Shown one piece after another: positions 11,896 through 23,706 of a stretch of DNA of 64,000 nucleotides; the first letter of the stretch is position 1; each line of letters starts with the position of its first letter. This stretch comes from Oscheius onirici. Taxonomy: Eukaryota > Nematoda > Chromadorea > Rhabditida > Rhabditidae. The DNA lies in contig OW051472.1 of assembly GCA_932521025.1 (NCBI GenBank), positions 682,001-746,000 on the forward strand, given 5' to 3'. The position numbers were made by a program, and so were the translations under genes. The notes below the pieces were generated by a model. It was not told where the DNA came from and ran no database searches. It saw nothing but the letters and a program-made list of their open reading frames with translations.

Positions 11896-12144
11896 TTGAC
11901 GGTCAAGGTGTGTTGATGGGTTATCAGGTGTTCACGAAAGAATAATTTGCGCTTATCGTCAATAGGATTAGGAAGTCTTGGACACTGTGACTGTCCCCGG
12001 ATGAGCGAATTCTTTGGAAAGTTGTGGGAATATGTGACTGTGTTAAAATAGAAAGTAGAATGCTGAAGAAGTCAAGAAAAAAGACAGATTGCTTTCTGAA
12101 CAGAGGCAGAGAGACAGAGGGATAGAGGAACAGTGGGACAGTGT

Positions 12145-12653
12145 TTATTTCAGTTCAGTTCGATACAGTAAAGACGATGTTTGACTGACAGTCATGCGAA
12201 GAATTTCCTTCTCCACAGAATCCTGTTCAATGCGAAGAGTCTTGAAACTGATTTTTATGGAAAAAGAGACAGACTCACGTTACTGTAGAGAAACGCGCAG
12301 TGCTCTTGATCCAATTCCAGCTTTGCTGTCTCTACCCATTTAGTGGTTTTCTCACAGATGATAGAATGCATTCTCTTGTTTGTACTCATGAGTCTGGCCA
12401 CAGCCGAGGGCGGAGCCTAGAACTTGAAAAATTGCTTAAACATTGAAAGAACTCACAAAATCGACGACTTTCTTGAGAATGAGCGGAATCTCCAGGACTC
12501 TCATGGCAAAGAAGAATGACTTCAAGGAACTTGCGGTGTTCGGAGCGCATTTGGAGCCGCAGAACTGACCAGTATATGCAATGTGTCTGCAAAATGTAGT
12601 ATCGATGGCTTGCGATATGCAACGCGAAATAATTCGACTTACCGCTTATTCAT
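12145..12653 (-). CDS. small protein of unknown function
   Basis: Exons 12653-12643, 12586-12457, 12416-12279 and 12240-12145 encode 124 aa. All joins are in phase and the introns are 38-56 nt. The last intron ends at AAG; using the CAG seven bases earlier would give a shorter C-terminus (about seven codons to a stop) and an intron of only 31 nt. The protein has a C-x3-C pair near residue 15 (GQFCGSKCAP), a hydrophobic/basic middle and a helical, charged C-terminus. I recognise no family. The ATG lies in an 11-nt first coding exon; upstream sequence has an acceptor, so an untranslated exon or an earlier start is possible. Confidence 0.5.
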
Positions 12654-12822
12654 ATATCGATTTACGTTTTTCAGTCTTTTCTGGGAAGGACAGGAAGAAG
12701 TTGAAGAATCTCAAAAACGCCAGAACAGCTGAAAGAAGGCACAACAGTTGAGAAATCTAGTAGAACCGGAAAGCGATGAGGATGCCAAATGGACATTTAT
12801 TTATTACAAACATTGCTATTTT

Positions 12823-13650
12823 CTAGAAGCTTTCAGATTCCATTTCTTCGATTTCCTTCTTCAGCATGTCAATCTCGTCATCGCACAATTGTCTCTGGCC
12901 GGTCAGCGTATGAAGATCGTTCAGGACTGCTGCTCTTCTTTGTTGCGAAGAAGTTCCTGGAGGACGCCGATGAGGTGGAGCTCAATACTTTCCCTCTTCT
13001 TGGGTTCAAAAACTTCGTCTTCCAGCTTCTTGACAGTCTCCGTAAGCTCGGTCAGATCCTTCAGACTCTTGCTGTCCCCTTTCAGATTCAGATTGCTCTT
13101 CTTACTACGTTTTATTTTACTGACAGGTAAAAAACGATATGACTGTTCGTCCTTCTTGCGTCCAAAATCTCCTGCTTCAGACGGGTCATCATCGACCTGC
13201 CTCTTCTTGTAGGCCAAAGCCACCTGCGTCTTGTTGTCGACCGGCTTACTGACACCCGTGCCAATCTGATCCCTCATCTCGGAGAAGACAGACACCCGAC
13301 CATCCTACATCCAAGACCAGAACAATTCGTTGTCGAAGACGTAAGCCTTGAGCACGTCCTGCAAGTTGTCGTATAGACAGGCAGAGAGACAGAGACACTA
13401 ACTTACCTTCTTCGGAGCCAGCAGAATCCTACCCTCTGCGAACAGGTTCTTGATCCCGACTTGGACCAAAAGAGTAGTTCCTTTGGGAAAATACGACACC
13501 AGATAGCGGAAGGTTCGGCCATCTTGTTGGCCTCGTCCCAGAACAGCACTTTAGAGTCGTCGAGTAGATTGAGGCTCTTCTTAATCAGCAATCCAGCCAA
13601 ATGTCCTGTAAAGTGTTCCCGAGCTTAGCCGTCGACCACGAAGACGGCAT
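12823..13650 (-). pseudogene. degraded gene with frameshifts and a stop
   Basis: Coding-like blocks follow one another on the minus strand but change frame. From 5' to 3': a block with LLDDSKVLFWDEANK, then FRYLVSYFPKGTTLL in another frame, ending at a GTAAGT donor (~13409). After a TTGCAG acceptor comes DVLKAYVFDNELFWSW with an in-frame TAG. A charged Lys-rich block follows (about 13270-12920), then a further frame ending in a coiled-coil-like IDMLKKEIEEMESESF-stop. Composition and continuity look like one former gene carrying at least two frameshifts and one stop. Unrecognised introns or assembly errors could give the same picture. No family recognised. Confidence 0.4.
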
Positions 13651-13911
13651 TGCAGGCTTCCGAGGATAGAAAAAGTTGTCATGGGGAGGTAGTTTGCCGT
13701 AGACTAAACTTTCTTGGTAGAAGATTAGTTACAACTTTTGTAGTTTCTTGAAGAAGTTCTAGCAATTTCTTCTTTTTTTCAAAGATAGCCAAAACAATTT
13801 CAAAAAGCAAAGTAAACAGCAATTACTAAAACTTTTCCAGAAGTTTGAAAAGTTCCAACTAATATTTTATGCCGAAACTTTTCCGTCTGCTGACTACTCA
13901 ACTTCAGGATC

Positions 13912-14835
13912 ACTTCAGGACACAGTCTTTTTGCGGATGTTTGTCAAAAAAAGTTCAGACAATCCTCTCGTCTTCAAGAAAAAGCAAACTCGCGCCAAAT
14001 TTACAATTACTGCCAACTAGATTAAATCTCGACAAGTTCTCGACTTGTTAACCTAAAACGCTTCTGCCAGAAACTATTGTGTGCTCGTCTGTGCTCCGAG
14101 ACGGTCGTCAGCTCTCCAAGTCTACCTCTACCCTCCACTATCGACCAGGTCACGTTCAAATTCAAACGTCCCATGTATCCTCATATTTTTCGTCGTCCGG
14201 GCATTCATTGAGCATTGGCCTTCTTCCAGACGGTTCCTGAAAGACAAAAGGGCAGAAAAGCAACTCAAAAGCACTGTCTTCTACCAAAACTGTCGATGCT
14301 GTTAGTAATTTTTGCGCAGGTCGAGAGAACTTTCAGTCTTTCCAGCTCCCAGGGTCTCCACAAGCTGTACCAAACACCGCTGTGGACTCATAGAGGTGCC
14401 CTTAGGAACTATAGAAAAGACCGAGCGTGACTTGACCCGAAGGCTGTCAGAACGTGGCGGATTCACGAACTGAGCGCCACATTTGCCGTCTCACTTCCAG
14501 TTAAAACAAAAGGGTAGCAAGAAAAAACTGTCAGACTGACTGTTTTGGTAGAAAAATTTGAACGTGACCTGGTCGATATTGGAGGGTAGAGGTAGACTTG
14601 GAGAGCTGACGACCATCTAGAAGCACTGACGAGCACACAATAGCTTCTGGCAGAAGCGTTTTTAGTTGGTAATTTAACTATTTGTCGAGATTTAATGTAA
14701 CTGACAAGTACTTTTAAATTTGGCAGGAGTTGCAAATAATTCGCTTTTTCTTGAAGAAGAGAGGATTGTCTGAATATTTTTGACAAACATCCGAAAAAGT
14801 CCGTGATATTAAAAAAACTGTAGAGATGAGGAGTG
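13912..14835. repeat. 0.9-kb inverted-repeat (foldback) element
   Basis: The left arm (13912-14160, extending to about 14290) matches the reverse complement of the right arm (14550-14835). Shared blocks are GCTCTCCAAGTCTACCTCTA, AACGCTTCTGCCAGAA, TTAAATCTCGACAA and TTTGTCAAAAA. The inner part (TCTACCAAAACTGTC) also pairs. Open frames on both strands here are mirror images of each other and so are not genes. Ends and target duplication are not resolved. Confidence 0.75.
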
Positions 14836-14958
14836 CATTCGAGAAGAAGAGAAAACAAGACGAAGAAGCTAAAAGAACACCACAGAAGACTACGAAAAGA
14901 ACATCTACCCAGTGCCCCCAGGTTCCCCCCGAAAGAACAACACTTCCCATCTCACTGT

Positions 14959-15914
14959 TTACTGTGCTTTGTTTGACAATGTGGATGGGAGACTTCTTCG
15001 AGTAGTTTCTGGATCAGCCCAATGTGACTGTCTCTTGTCGCTGATTGATTTCATGCGGAAGACGAGCTCAGGAGAGGCTCGCGGGAAGGTGATGATGCGG
15101 AGCTTCTTCCATTGGGCGCTCTGTATGTTCACGACATTGACCAGCTCGCACTCGGCTCCAATCCACGACTCGATCTTGATGTACATCTCGCCGTCGAGGC
15201 GAACGTATGCAGCTTCCATCGGGAAGACTCCGAGACGGGTGGAAGTGACCTGCAGCTGACCGGTCATCTGGTCGACGGAAAGACGCAGATTCTCCAGCGT
15301 GTTGAGCGACTCCTCATTCTGTGTCTGTAGAGCATCTTGTTGTCCGATCACCATTTCCATTTTCTTCGGTGGTTTCTTGAGCTAAGGCCTGCAAAAAAGA
15401 CATAATAAAAAAGATAGTCCACTTACTAGAAGACGAGTACGGCTTTACATTCTCCTCCAGACTCTTCATGGTGGTTTTACGAGTCTCTTCCGACTCTTTC
15501 AGCTGTGTCTCCAGGTTGCACTGGTTCGAGCTAGCCTGGGCGTTGCGTGATGTGAATCTCAATGATTCACTCTTCAGGGTCTTCTTCGCTTTCACCAGCT
15601 CCAAATCCTTATTCTTCATCTTTTCCGAGATCTTCTTCAGCTGTGCGTCAAAATCAGCATTAAAGAACTGAATGGCCGTTTCGTGGCAGAAACTGTCCTC
15701 AGCCTGACTGAGTCGCAGTTTCCTGATTTGTTCGGTAGCCATATTGACCTCCTCATCTCGCGTCTTGGCAATTTCCCGCAGCTGCTCCACCTCCAGCTGC
15801 AGCTCCTGAAATCAACAGTTACGATAGTCGAAGAGCAGAAACTTACTCTGTTCTTCCTCCTCTGGAAGTGTAGAAGAGTGAGGAAAATGATGCTTAACAG
15901 CCAGAAGAAGCCAC
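14959..15914 (-). CDS. single-pass membrane coiled-coil protein (5' end unresolved)
   Basis: Three joined exons are supported: 15914-15847, 15805-15449 and 15381-14959. The first encodes a hydrophobic segment (GFFWLLSIIFLTLLHFQ) followed by RRKNR, a type-II-like anchor. The second is almost entirely coiled coil, rich in E/K/Q/L. The third begins with LKKPPKK, continues as coiled coil and ends in a folded-looking domain with the motif GEMYIKIESWIG near its middle. The exon 3 join uses acceptor CCTTAG; the GCAG seven bases earlier would give an early stop. A possible first exon with ATG at about 16053 (MTPKCLTST, then GTAAGT) does not match the phase of the next exon, so the start is unresolved. 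No family recognised. Confidence 0.62.
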
Positions 15915-16133
15915 CTGAAATTGGAGAAATTATCCAAATTGTATTCCAGATAAAGAGACAGAGGCAGCAAACCTTACAATCACTTGGAGTAGACAGGCAT
16001 AGCAGAAGTACAAACAGAGACAGAGACTATGACTTACAGTTGATGTCAGGCACTTAGGCGTCATCCTTGTTGAGGAACAGACGATGGAACTGAGGCTATT
16101 GCCAGTTGCGATGACATCAACATGTCCGGACCT

Positions 16134-16685
16134 GTCAAGCTAAACCCTCGAACTTGGTTAATTACAATATGTTTTGGAAAAAAAACTATAAACTATCTAA
16201 TTGCTGAAAAATTTCGAATAGGAAAAAGTTTTTTTTGTGAAAACTATGTTTCTCTCAAAATTTGCAGAAACTGAACCTTTTTTTGTCTTAATTAACACAA
16301 TTTTGAAAGTTGTTTTTCGCTTTTGTGATGAAGAAAACACAGCCTCCACTCCCGAATGCAGCAAACAATGCTGAAATTCGACAATCAGTCGAGAGAGAGA
16401 CAGATGGACAGAGAGACAGAGAAGAGACAGAGGGACATTTTGAAGTGTAAAAAACGTACTGAAAGAACCCTCGTAGGGCCTTCTCTTTCTTGAGTAGTCG
16501 GACAGTTTCCTCTTCCAGTAGCTCGTCCAGAAGTCGAAGTCCTGTCCTTTGTCCTTATTGTTAGTTTTTTTTTAATGAAGAAAACCTTTTATTTTTCTAT
16601 TCAAAACTTTACAGGCAATTAGATAATTTGTTTGGAGTTAATTTCTCAAAACAGTAATTATCCAGGTTCCAGGGTTTAGCTTGAC
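16134..16685. repeat. MITE-like element with ~100-bp inverted repeats
   Basis: GTCAAGCTAAACCCT at 16134 is repeated inverted at 16685, and pairing continues through CCTGGATAATTAC and TATCTAATTGC into both arms. The interior has a GAGACAGAG run and no open frame. The element sits just past the 3' end of the first PEBP gene. Confidence 0.7.
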
Positions 16686-16807
16686 ATGTCGATGTCGCAA
16701 GTGGGAGATTCCCAGAGATCCAAGCTGAAGCCGAAAAAATGTCTTTTTTCTTTGTTTTCGGACTGTGGGTTAAATAATTTCAAAGATACAGGTAGGATAT
16801 ATTTTAT

Positions 16808-18554
16808 TTAGTTTGTGAAGCTGGCATGAAGCTTCGGGACGTAGTCATCAAATTGGGCCTGGAAGAAGTTTCCAGCAACTGGAGCTCCGAGACTGTTGTC
16901 AGAAGCCCATTTGGTAGCTTTGAAAGAAGGACGGTTTTTGGTAGAGGTGCTGGGAACAGTCTCGAGTTCAGACAGTTTTTCGGACTGTTCGTAGATCAGG
17001 AAGAGGTAGCGGTGGAGACCTGAACAGTAACTGTCAGTCTGTCTCTGTCTCTTACCAGTTCCCTTAGGTGCTCCAGCTCCAACATAGCCAGCCAGCTCGT
17101 GGCCCTTCTCCACACTATTTCCAGGAATATTGACCACATGCCAATGCTTCCACTCTCTTCTGGTCGGATTAGTTCTGGACGGGGCGTCGGGATCGACCAT
17201 CAGTAGAGTGTAAAGCTTCCCCGAATCAGCGTTCCATTTGAGAGAGGGTTTTTGAGCAACACTCGTGGGAGTCAGTTCATTTCCAAAGTCAGCCTAAAAA
17301 CCAATTTTTGATAACATTTGAAAACACAGCTTTGAAAACACGAACCCCGACAGGGGGTACTACGTCAAAAATTTGGGCGGGCGCCGCCGCGATCGCGTAG
17401 CCTAGTTAGCGCGCCGGGCGTCAGTCGGACTACCGGGGTTCGATCCCGCTCACCATTTTTGACGTTTTTCTTTTTTTGCCAAATCATTTTTAGGTTTGTA
17501 ATGCTGTTCTTTCTTTTTTATTCCAATTTAAATATAATTTTCTTACATTTCATCTCATGAAAATTCAAAATTGGACTATAGAGTACGACTTCCTACAGCG
17601 AACAATAAGTTTTGACCCTCTCGGCCATAAGTTTTTTTTTGTATGAGATATTGCAAATCGGCAACATCTCCCCTTTTCCTCTACATTTGGGCTATTTCAT
17701 ATAAAAAAATCGGACCCATAGGTGCTATCTACGAGTTTTGGCAGAGTTTCGAACCAAGGTGGTACCAATTACCGCGCCAAGTTTCAGACCAAACCATTTA
17801 GCCATTCATGAGAAATGTGTTTCGTCAACTCCGATTTTGACCCAACTTCAATGCATCATATCTTGGTCATCTTTTAAGACTTTTCAAAATGGGTTGGAAA
17901 GTCCTTTATCTGATGTAAATAGTCACAGAACATGCCAAAGCAGATAAACGTTGTCTTCAATGAGTAGTACTGTGTAAGAAACCTTTTTAAAATTGAAAGA
18001 CTCATATCTCGGTCGGAAAATCGAATTTCGGCAAGCAAAAAAAAGCGTCCTGGGGAATCATGTCAAGTGTCTCCTGTCCAAATTTGAGCCAAATCGGCTG
18101 AAAGGCGGCTTCTCTTCATCTGCAACCATGGCGCGCCCTCGCCATGTCGCGCCCTCTGTGGAAAAAAAAACCAAAAAGGAAAGGTCCCGGGGAGATTTGA
18201 ACTCCCGTCGCAGGATTCAGAGTCCTGAGTGCTAACCGCTACACCACGGGACCGGGTGCACAAAGCAAACATGAGAGTGCTGACCTTCCTTTGCACTCTT
18301 TTTCGCTTTTCGGACAACATTTGTGGGGACCATGACTCTCTGTTCTTACCTTATGATCTTTGTAGGTGACCGTCAACTTTTCAAGATTTTCCGGGACTGA
18401 GGAGAGGACATCTGGTACAATTTCTCCAATTGTCAAGGCTTCACTGGCTGGAGAAGATGTTGCACTAGAAGAGACGATAACAGTAACAGTAAAAATGACA
18501 GTGACTCCCTATTTACCTGACAAAAAGGCAAGCGGCTGCAAAGAGTCGGAACAT
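16808..18554 (-). CDS. secreted phosphatidylethanolamine-binding protein (PEBP) A
   Basis: Exons 18554-18517, 18464-18350, 17293-17056 and 17019-16808 encode 200 aa. Exon 1 is a signal peptide (MFRLFAAACLFVS), unlike the two cytosolic-type PEBPs nearby. Family motifs seen are DPDAPSR in the ligand pocket, WKHWHVVNIPG and GLHRY. The intron before GLHRY is 36 nt. Intron 2 (1056 nt) contains a tRNA-Gln on the same strand and a palindromic tRNA-like element. The PEBP family (Raf kinase inhibitor/FT/TFL1 fold) binds phospholipid headgroups. AATAAA overlaps the stop region. Confidence in family is high; the ligand is unknown. Confidence 0.92.
17362..17465. repeat. 104-bp palindrome-ended tRNA-like element in PEBP A intron
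   Basis: Perfect 11-bp inverted ends (ACGTCAAAAAT/ATTTTTGACGT) continue into GGGCGGG/CCCGC pairing. Between them lie a box A-like TAGCCTAGTTAG and a perfect box B core GGTTCGATCC. The arms do not make a normal tRNA cloverleaf. GC content is much higher than the flanks. It may be a tRNA-derived mobile element or a captured tRNA pseudogene. Confidence 0.55.
18182..18253 (-). tRNA. tRNA-Gln(CTG): tRNA-Gln (anticodon CTG)
   Basis: The full cloverleaf reads acceptor GGTCCCG/CGGGACC, D arm GTGT-AGCGGTTA-GCAC, anticodon stem CAGGA/TCCTG with loop CTCTGAA, variable CGAC, and T arm GGGAG-TTCAAAT-CTCCC. Total is 71 nt plus discriminator U73, as usual for eukaryotic tRNA-Gln. No intron and no encoded CCA. 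Every stem pairs perfectly, so it is probably functional. It lies inside intron 2 of PEBP A, in the same orientation. Confidence 0.97.
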
Positions 18555-18648
18555 CTTTTGCCCAGCCCGACCAACTGTCGCCTGTTGTGGCCCCTCCCGA
18601 CGGCCCCCAGCTGACCCAGTTCTATGTCAATAAACCCAAAGACATTTA

Positions 18649-20271
18649 TCAGTGGAACAGTTTCAAACAGGCTATCTGATAGATGTTGAAGAAGACGTAA
18701 GGAAACTTTAGCATCCGCTTCTCCAGCTCTTTTACAGACTCGTCGTATTGAGCTTGGAAAAAGTTGGCAGCTACGAGTTCGAGCCTATTATCCTCCACGA
18801 ACTTTTTCGTGTCGAATGGAACTCTTCCTTTCAGTTCATAGCCAGAAGTATAGTTCTTAGTTGGCAGGGGCTTGGACTGTTTGAAGACGAGGAAAATGTA
18901 CCGGTGGAGGCCTGAAAGATGTATATTTTACTAGCCGGCTTCGCCGCTTGTCGGCGGCTTCTTTTACTTGGGTTTTCTTCTTTACTTCTGATCCTTTCCC
19001 CAGTCAACCGATCCCTTCTGATCTCTTCCCCAGTCAACCGATCTCTCTTGATCCCTTCTGATCCTTTCCCCAGTCAACCGATCTCTTCTGCTCCCTTCCC
19101 CAATCAACCGATCTGGTCCCTTCCCCAGTCAACCCATCTCTTCTGATCCCTTTTCCGGCGATCCGATCCCACTCTGATCATATGCAGATCAACCGGTCCC
19201 TTGTAAACCGGTCTCTTCAAATCTTCTTTAAACGGTCTCTTCAAATCTCCTACCGGTCACCCTGACTCGATTTCCTACTCAAAACTATTTAGCAAAAGTT
19301 TTTTGCCGAGGAGAGGAGTCGAACCCGGGTCGTCTGGGTGAAGACGGCGACTCTTAACAATACACCAAAATTTCAGGTCCCGGACAAACAAACAAACAAA
19401 CAAACAAATAGAGTCCACGACAGACACCATTGCACTTTAATAGTAGAGAGATGCTATAAATTTGGCTTGGGAAAGTTTTTGTTAAATTCCTAGATCAAAA
19501 CTCTCTTCGGATAAGATTCTGGTTCAGTCCAGGCGATGACTCATCCAATATTACTGAACAAGATAGGCCTGTCTCATGCTTCCCCCTTTCTTCTTTCCCT
19601 CGCATTCTCAGTTCAATAATGCTACAAATCTGGAAACTAGTTCAGTGTTTCTTTTTAAATCTGGGAAAGAATGGACAGTCTTGTTTTTGGCTTCATCCTA
19701 GTTTTGCTACATCAATTTGCTCCCGCTCTCCGACTTTCACCTCATGACTGATTCAGACTCCCATTCTGAGCCTTCCTCCCCTCTTATCCGCTCTCTGTTT
19801 ATAGCCAATCTTGTAGCTATCTCCGACCTCTAGTCACTGTGTACTGTAGGCTACTTTCCAGTCCTTTCCAGTTTCAAAAACTCACCACTTCCTTCAGGCG
19901 GACCACAGCCAACATATTCTACTTCAGTATATCCCTTCTCCACCTGGCTGCCAGGAATATTGACCACCATCCAGTGCTTACAAGCGTGCTTTTTGGGATC
20001 AGTCCTGCATGGGGCATCCGGGTCTAAAATGGGATTTTCAACAGTAGAAAAAAAGCTTACCAACAAAGAGAAGACAGTACTGATTTTCTGGATCGGCTTC
20101 CCAGCTGACTTTTGGATTGTTTCCGACCTGTGAGGGAGTCAGTTCCTCTCCCAGACTGGCCTCCACTTCAGAGGGATAGGAAATCGTGGCGAGACGGACA
20201 TTTTCAGGTGCAGTTGAAATAATTTCAGGAATAATACCGTGCTCCTTTAATTTGTCGAAAACGGAGCTCAT
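18649..20271 (-). CDS. phosphatidylethanolamine-binding protein (PEBP) B
   Basis: Exons 20271-20061, 20023-19886 and 18911-18649 (211, 138 and 263 nt) encode 203 aa with no signal peptide. Motifs are VSWEADPE, LDPDAPCR-type ligand loop (DPDAPCR), HWMVVNIPG and GLHRYIFLVFKQS. Exon sizes and phases are identical to PEBP C at 20977-21658, so the pair arose by tandem duplication. Intron 1 is 37 nt. Intron 2 is 974 nt and has been invaded by a 30-bp minisatellite and a tRNA-Glu-like repeat. Likely an intracellular lipid-binding or kinase-regulating PEBP; the partner is unknown. Confidence 0.92.
18986..19150. repeat. minisatellite, ~30-bp unit
   Basis: Imperfect copies of a unit like TTTCCCCAGTCAACCGATC plus CTTCTGATCC, about five to six, lie in PEBP B intron 2. 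The unit contains CAG and is flanked by repeat-derived sequence (CTAGCCGGCTTCGCCGC at 18930). Confidence 0.75.
19305..19450 (-). repeat. tRNA-Glu-like pseudogene and (CAAA)n-linked repeat
   Basis: On the minus strand, 19372-19305 reads box A-like TGGTGTATTG, anticodon arm CGTCTTCACCCAGACG (anticodon TTC) and box B GGTTCGACTCC, resembling tRNA-Glu. The acceptor ends do not pair, so it is not functional. Next to it lie (CAAA)n and ACAGACACCATTGCACTTTAA. The last block is nearly repeated at 949-975, also beside ACAAACAAAC. This suggests a dispersed tRNA-derived SINE family. Confidence 0.55.
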
Positions 20272-20506
20272 TATGGAAAGGGGAAGACTAGTGTGTCCTG
20301 TTGCCACGGGTGAATATAAACATTCCGGGTGAACTGTGGTGACAGAGAGCAACTATTTTCGCAAGGCAGTGGGAGAGGGGCATGCTTGTGCCGCGTGTTA
20401 CCGCCAAGAGGACACAAATCATAAAGTTGCGCAACGGAATGATCTCGCTGTCCCTCTCTCCCTCTGTCCCTCTGTATAACTTTCAAAACGATACGAGGTC
20501 AACATT

Positions 20507-20847
20507 TTATCTCGGAAAGTTACAACGTAAGGTGTTGCAGCAGAAAATTTCCATAGTGACTCCATCGCCTCTTGAAGACGTCACTATTCCCGAATTACAA
20601 TACAAGCCGGGAGTTTCACAGCCAAGAACCTGTGACGTCACCACCCCGTCCTGTCTATACACTTCTCTCTTGCAGCGGCTGGGACAAACCACGTCGATCA
20701 GACGACGCTGTCCATTCCTGACATGTTCACCTACAAATTTACAATGAGAAATGTTTGAATGTGCTCACCGTAATGACAAACTAGTCCATTGTGTTCTAGG
20801 CCATAGATAATTGCTGGAAAAAGGCAGAGAAAATGCAGGATCTTCAT
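20507..20847 (-). CDS. secreted Ly6/three-finger-like protein 1
   Basis: Exons 20847-20769 and 20730-20507, separated by a 38-nt intron, encode 100 aa. A signal peptide (MKILHFLCLFPAIIYG) precedes a cysteine-rich domain. Its cysteine series is VCHY, VCPSRC, LGCETPG, LYC and a terminal FCC-x4-CN, the hallmark end of Ly6/uPAR domains. There is no C-terminal hydrophobic tail, so it should be secreted and not GPI-anchored. It sits between PEBP B and PEBP C on the same strand. A close relative is at 25138-25518. Confidence 0.8.
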
Positions 20848-20976
20848 TGAGGGGGAGTGGACGAAAATGAGACGTATTTATAGGGAGAGAATGGTAGCGA
20901 ATACCAGACAGAATAATAAACTTTCAGCTTCATTCTGGCTATTTTCGACGGGATGAAAGAAAACTTGAGCTTCGCT

Positions 20977-21658
20977 TTAATAAAAAATCTTCATTTTCAT
21001 GATATTCCAGAGGTTGGAAAATACATAAGGACACTTTACCATTCCCATCCTTAATTCTTTCACAGATTCATCGTACTGAGCTTGGAAAAAATTAGCAGCT
21101 ACTAGTTCAAGTTTGTTGTCCTCGACGAATTTTTTGCTGTCGAAAGGAGCTCGGCCCCTGATTTCGAAAGATGATGTTGAGTTGTTGGTAGAAAGTGGTG
21201 TAGATTGCTTGAAGAGTAGAAAAATGTAGCGATGGAGACCTGAAAGAGTAATCGCATTCTGTCCCTCTCTCACCACTTCTTTCCGGCGGACCGCAGCCCA
21301 AATAATCCAGTTCAGTATGTCCTTTCTCCACCTGCTTGCCAGGAATATTGACCATCAGCCAGTGTTTCCAGGAGTGTTTTTTGGGATCACTTCTCGACGG
21401 AGCATCCGGATCTAAAATTATGCTTACTTGTCTGAAAATACCCTTACCAACAAAGAGAAGACAGTACAGGCTGTCTGGATCAGCTTCCCAACTAACTGTT
21501 GGCTTTCTCTTGGCTTGCGTTGGAGTGACTTCTTCTCCCAGATTGACTTCAGCTCCAGAAGAATATGAAACTTTGAGAAGGGCAATATTCTCTGGAGCTG
21601 AAGGAATAACTTCGGGAAAGATCTCATACTCTTTTAGCTTGTCATAAACTGGGTTCAT
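20977..21658 (-). CDS. phosphatidylethanolamine-binding protein (PEBP) C
   Basis: Exons 21658-21448, 21411-21274 and 21239-20977 (211, 138 and 263 nt) encode 203 aa, with introns of 36 and 34 nt. It starts MNPVYDKLKEYEIFPEVIP and carries DPDAPSR, HWLMVNIPG, LGCGPPE and GLHRYIFLLFKQS. It matches PEBP B exon for exon, including a shared FFQAQYDESVKEL stretch. There is no signal peptide, so it is probably cytosolic. The compact introns suggest that it keeps the ancestral form and that PEBP B gained insertions. Confidence 0.95.
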
Positions 21659-22249
21659 TTTTGGAGAAAAATAGTGTGGAGACGGGGACTTCTATCCACT
21701 AGCTCTGTATAAATAAAGCCCGGTTGATCTTCGGTGCTGCAAATTGAGTCAAGCTATTCTCGCAAGAGAGTGGCGTGGCTATCAGACACAAATCACAGAA
21801 TTGGTCAGAATTTTTGGAAATTTGGAGGGACTTTTTTTACTGGATCTGAAAAGAGTCACAGTAATAGGAAAAGTGTCTCGGAAAGAGTCACAGTAGGAAA
21901 AAGTCTTTGTACTCTTTCAAAGTATTGGGACAGCTGATACTTGGGAAGATTGTCAATCTAGAGAGTCAAAGATCCTTCAGCGCTGAAGATCAACACGACA
22001 ACAATCAATCCGCGCTCATTAGATCAGAGTAATATCCTCTGAATTCAGAGAAGGGCAGTTAGAAAAGAAATTTTTAATGAACTGACCAGCAGAGAGAGGA
22101 AGGGGATGCTTTTTTGGTTCTATTGACTCACTGCGAGTTTCAATAAAAATGGGCTCTTTGATTGAAAATTAAAAAATTTGCGAAATCTCCCGGTGAGATC
22201 CCTAGAAAAATTTGGTCTTTATTCAGGACTAATCGACAGTGCAATTAGT
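21659..22249. other. spacer between PEBP C and the hydratase gene
   Basis: About 590 nt that should hold the PEBP C promoter (minus strand) and the 3' end region of the hydratase gene. The minus strand reads TATTTATACAG at about 21715-21705, a possible TATA element some 50 nt before the PEBP C ATG. Nothing else recognised. Confidence 0.4.

Positions 22250-23706
<1,457 letters not shown>

Noticed and set aside
13869-14858. Small proteins on both strands (for example with ALQVYLYPP)
   Set aside because: They are mirror-image translations of the two arms of an inverted repeat.
17362-17465. A functional tRNA
   Set aside because: The box motifs are good but acceptor and T stems do not pair as in a tRNA.
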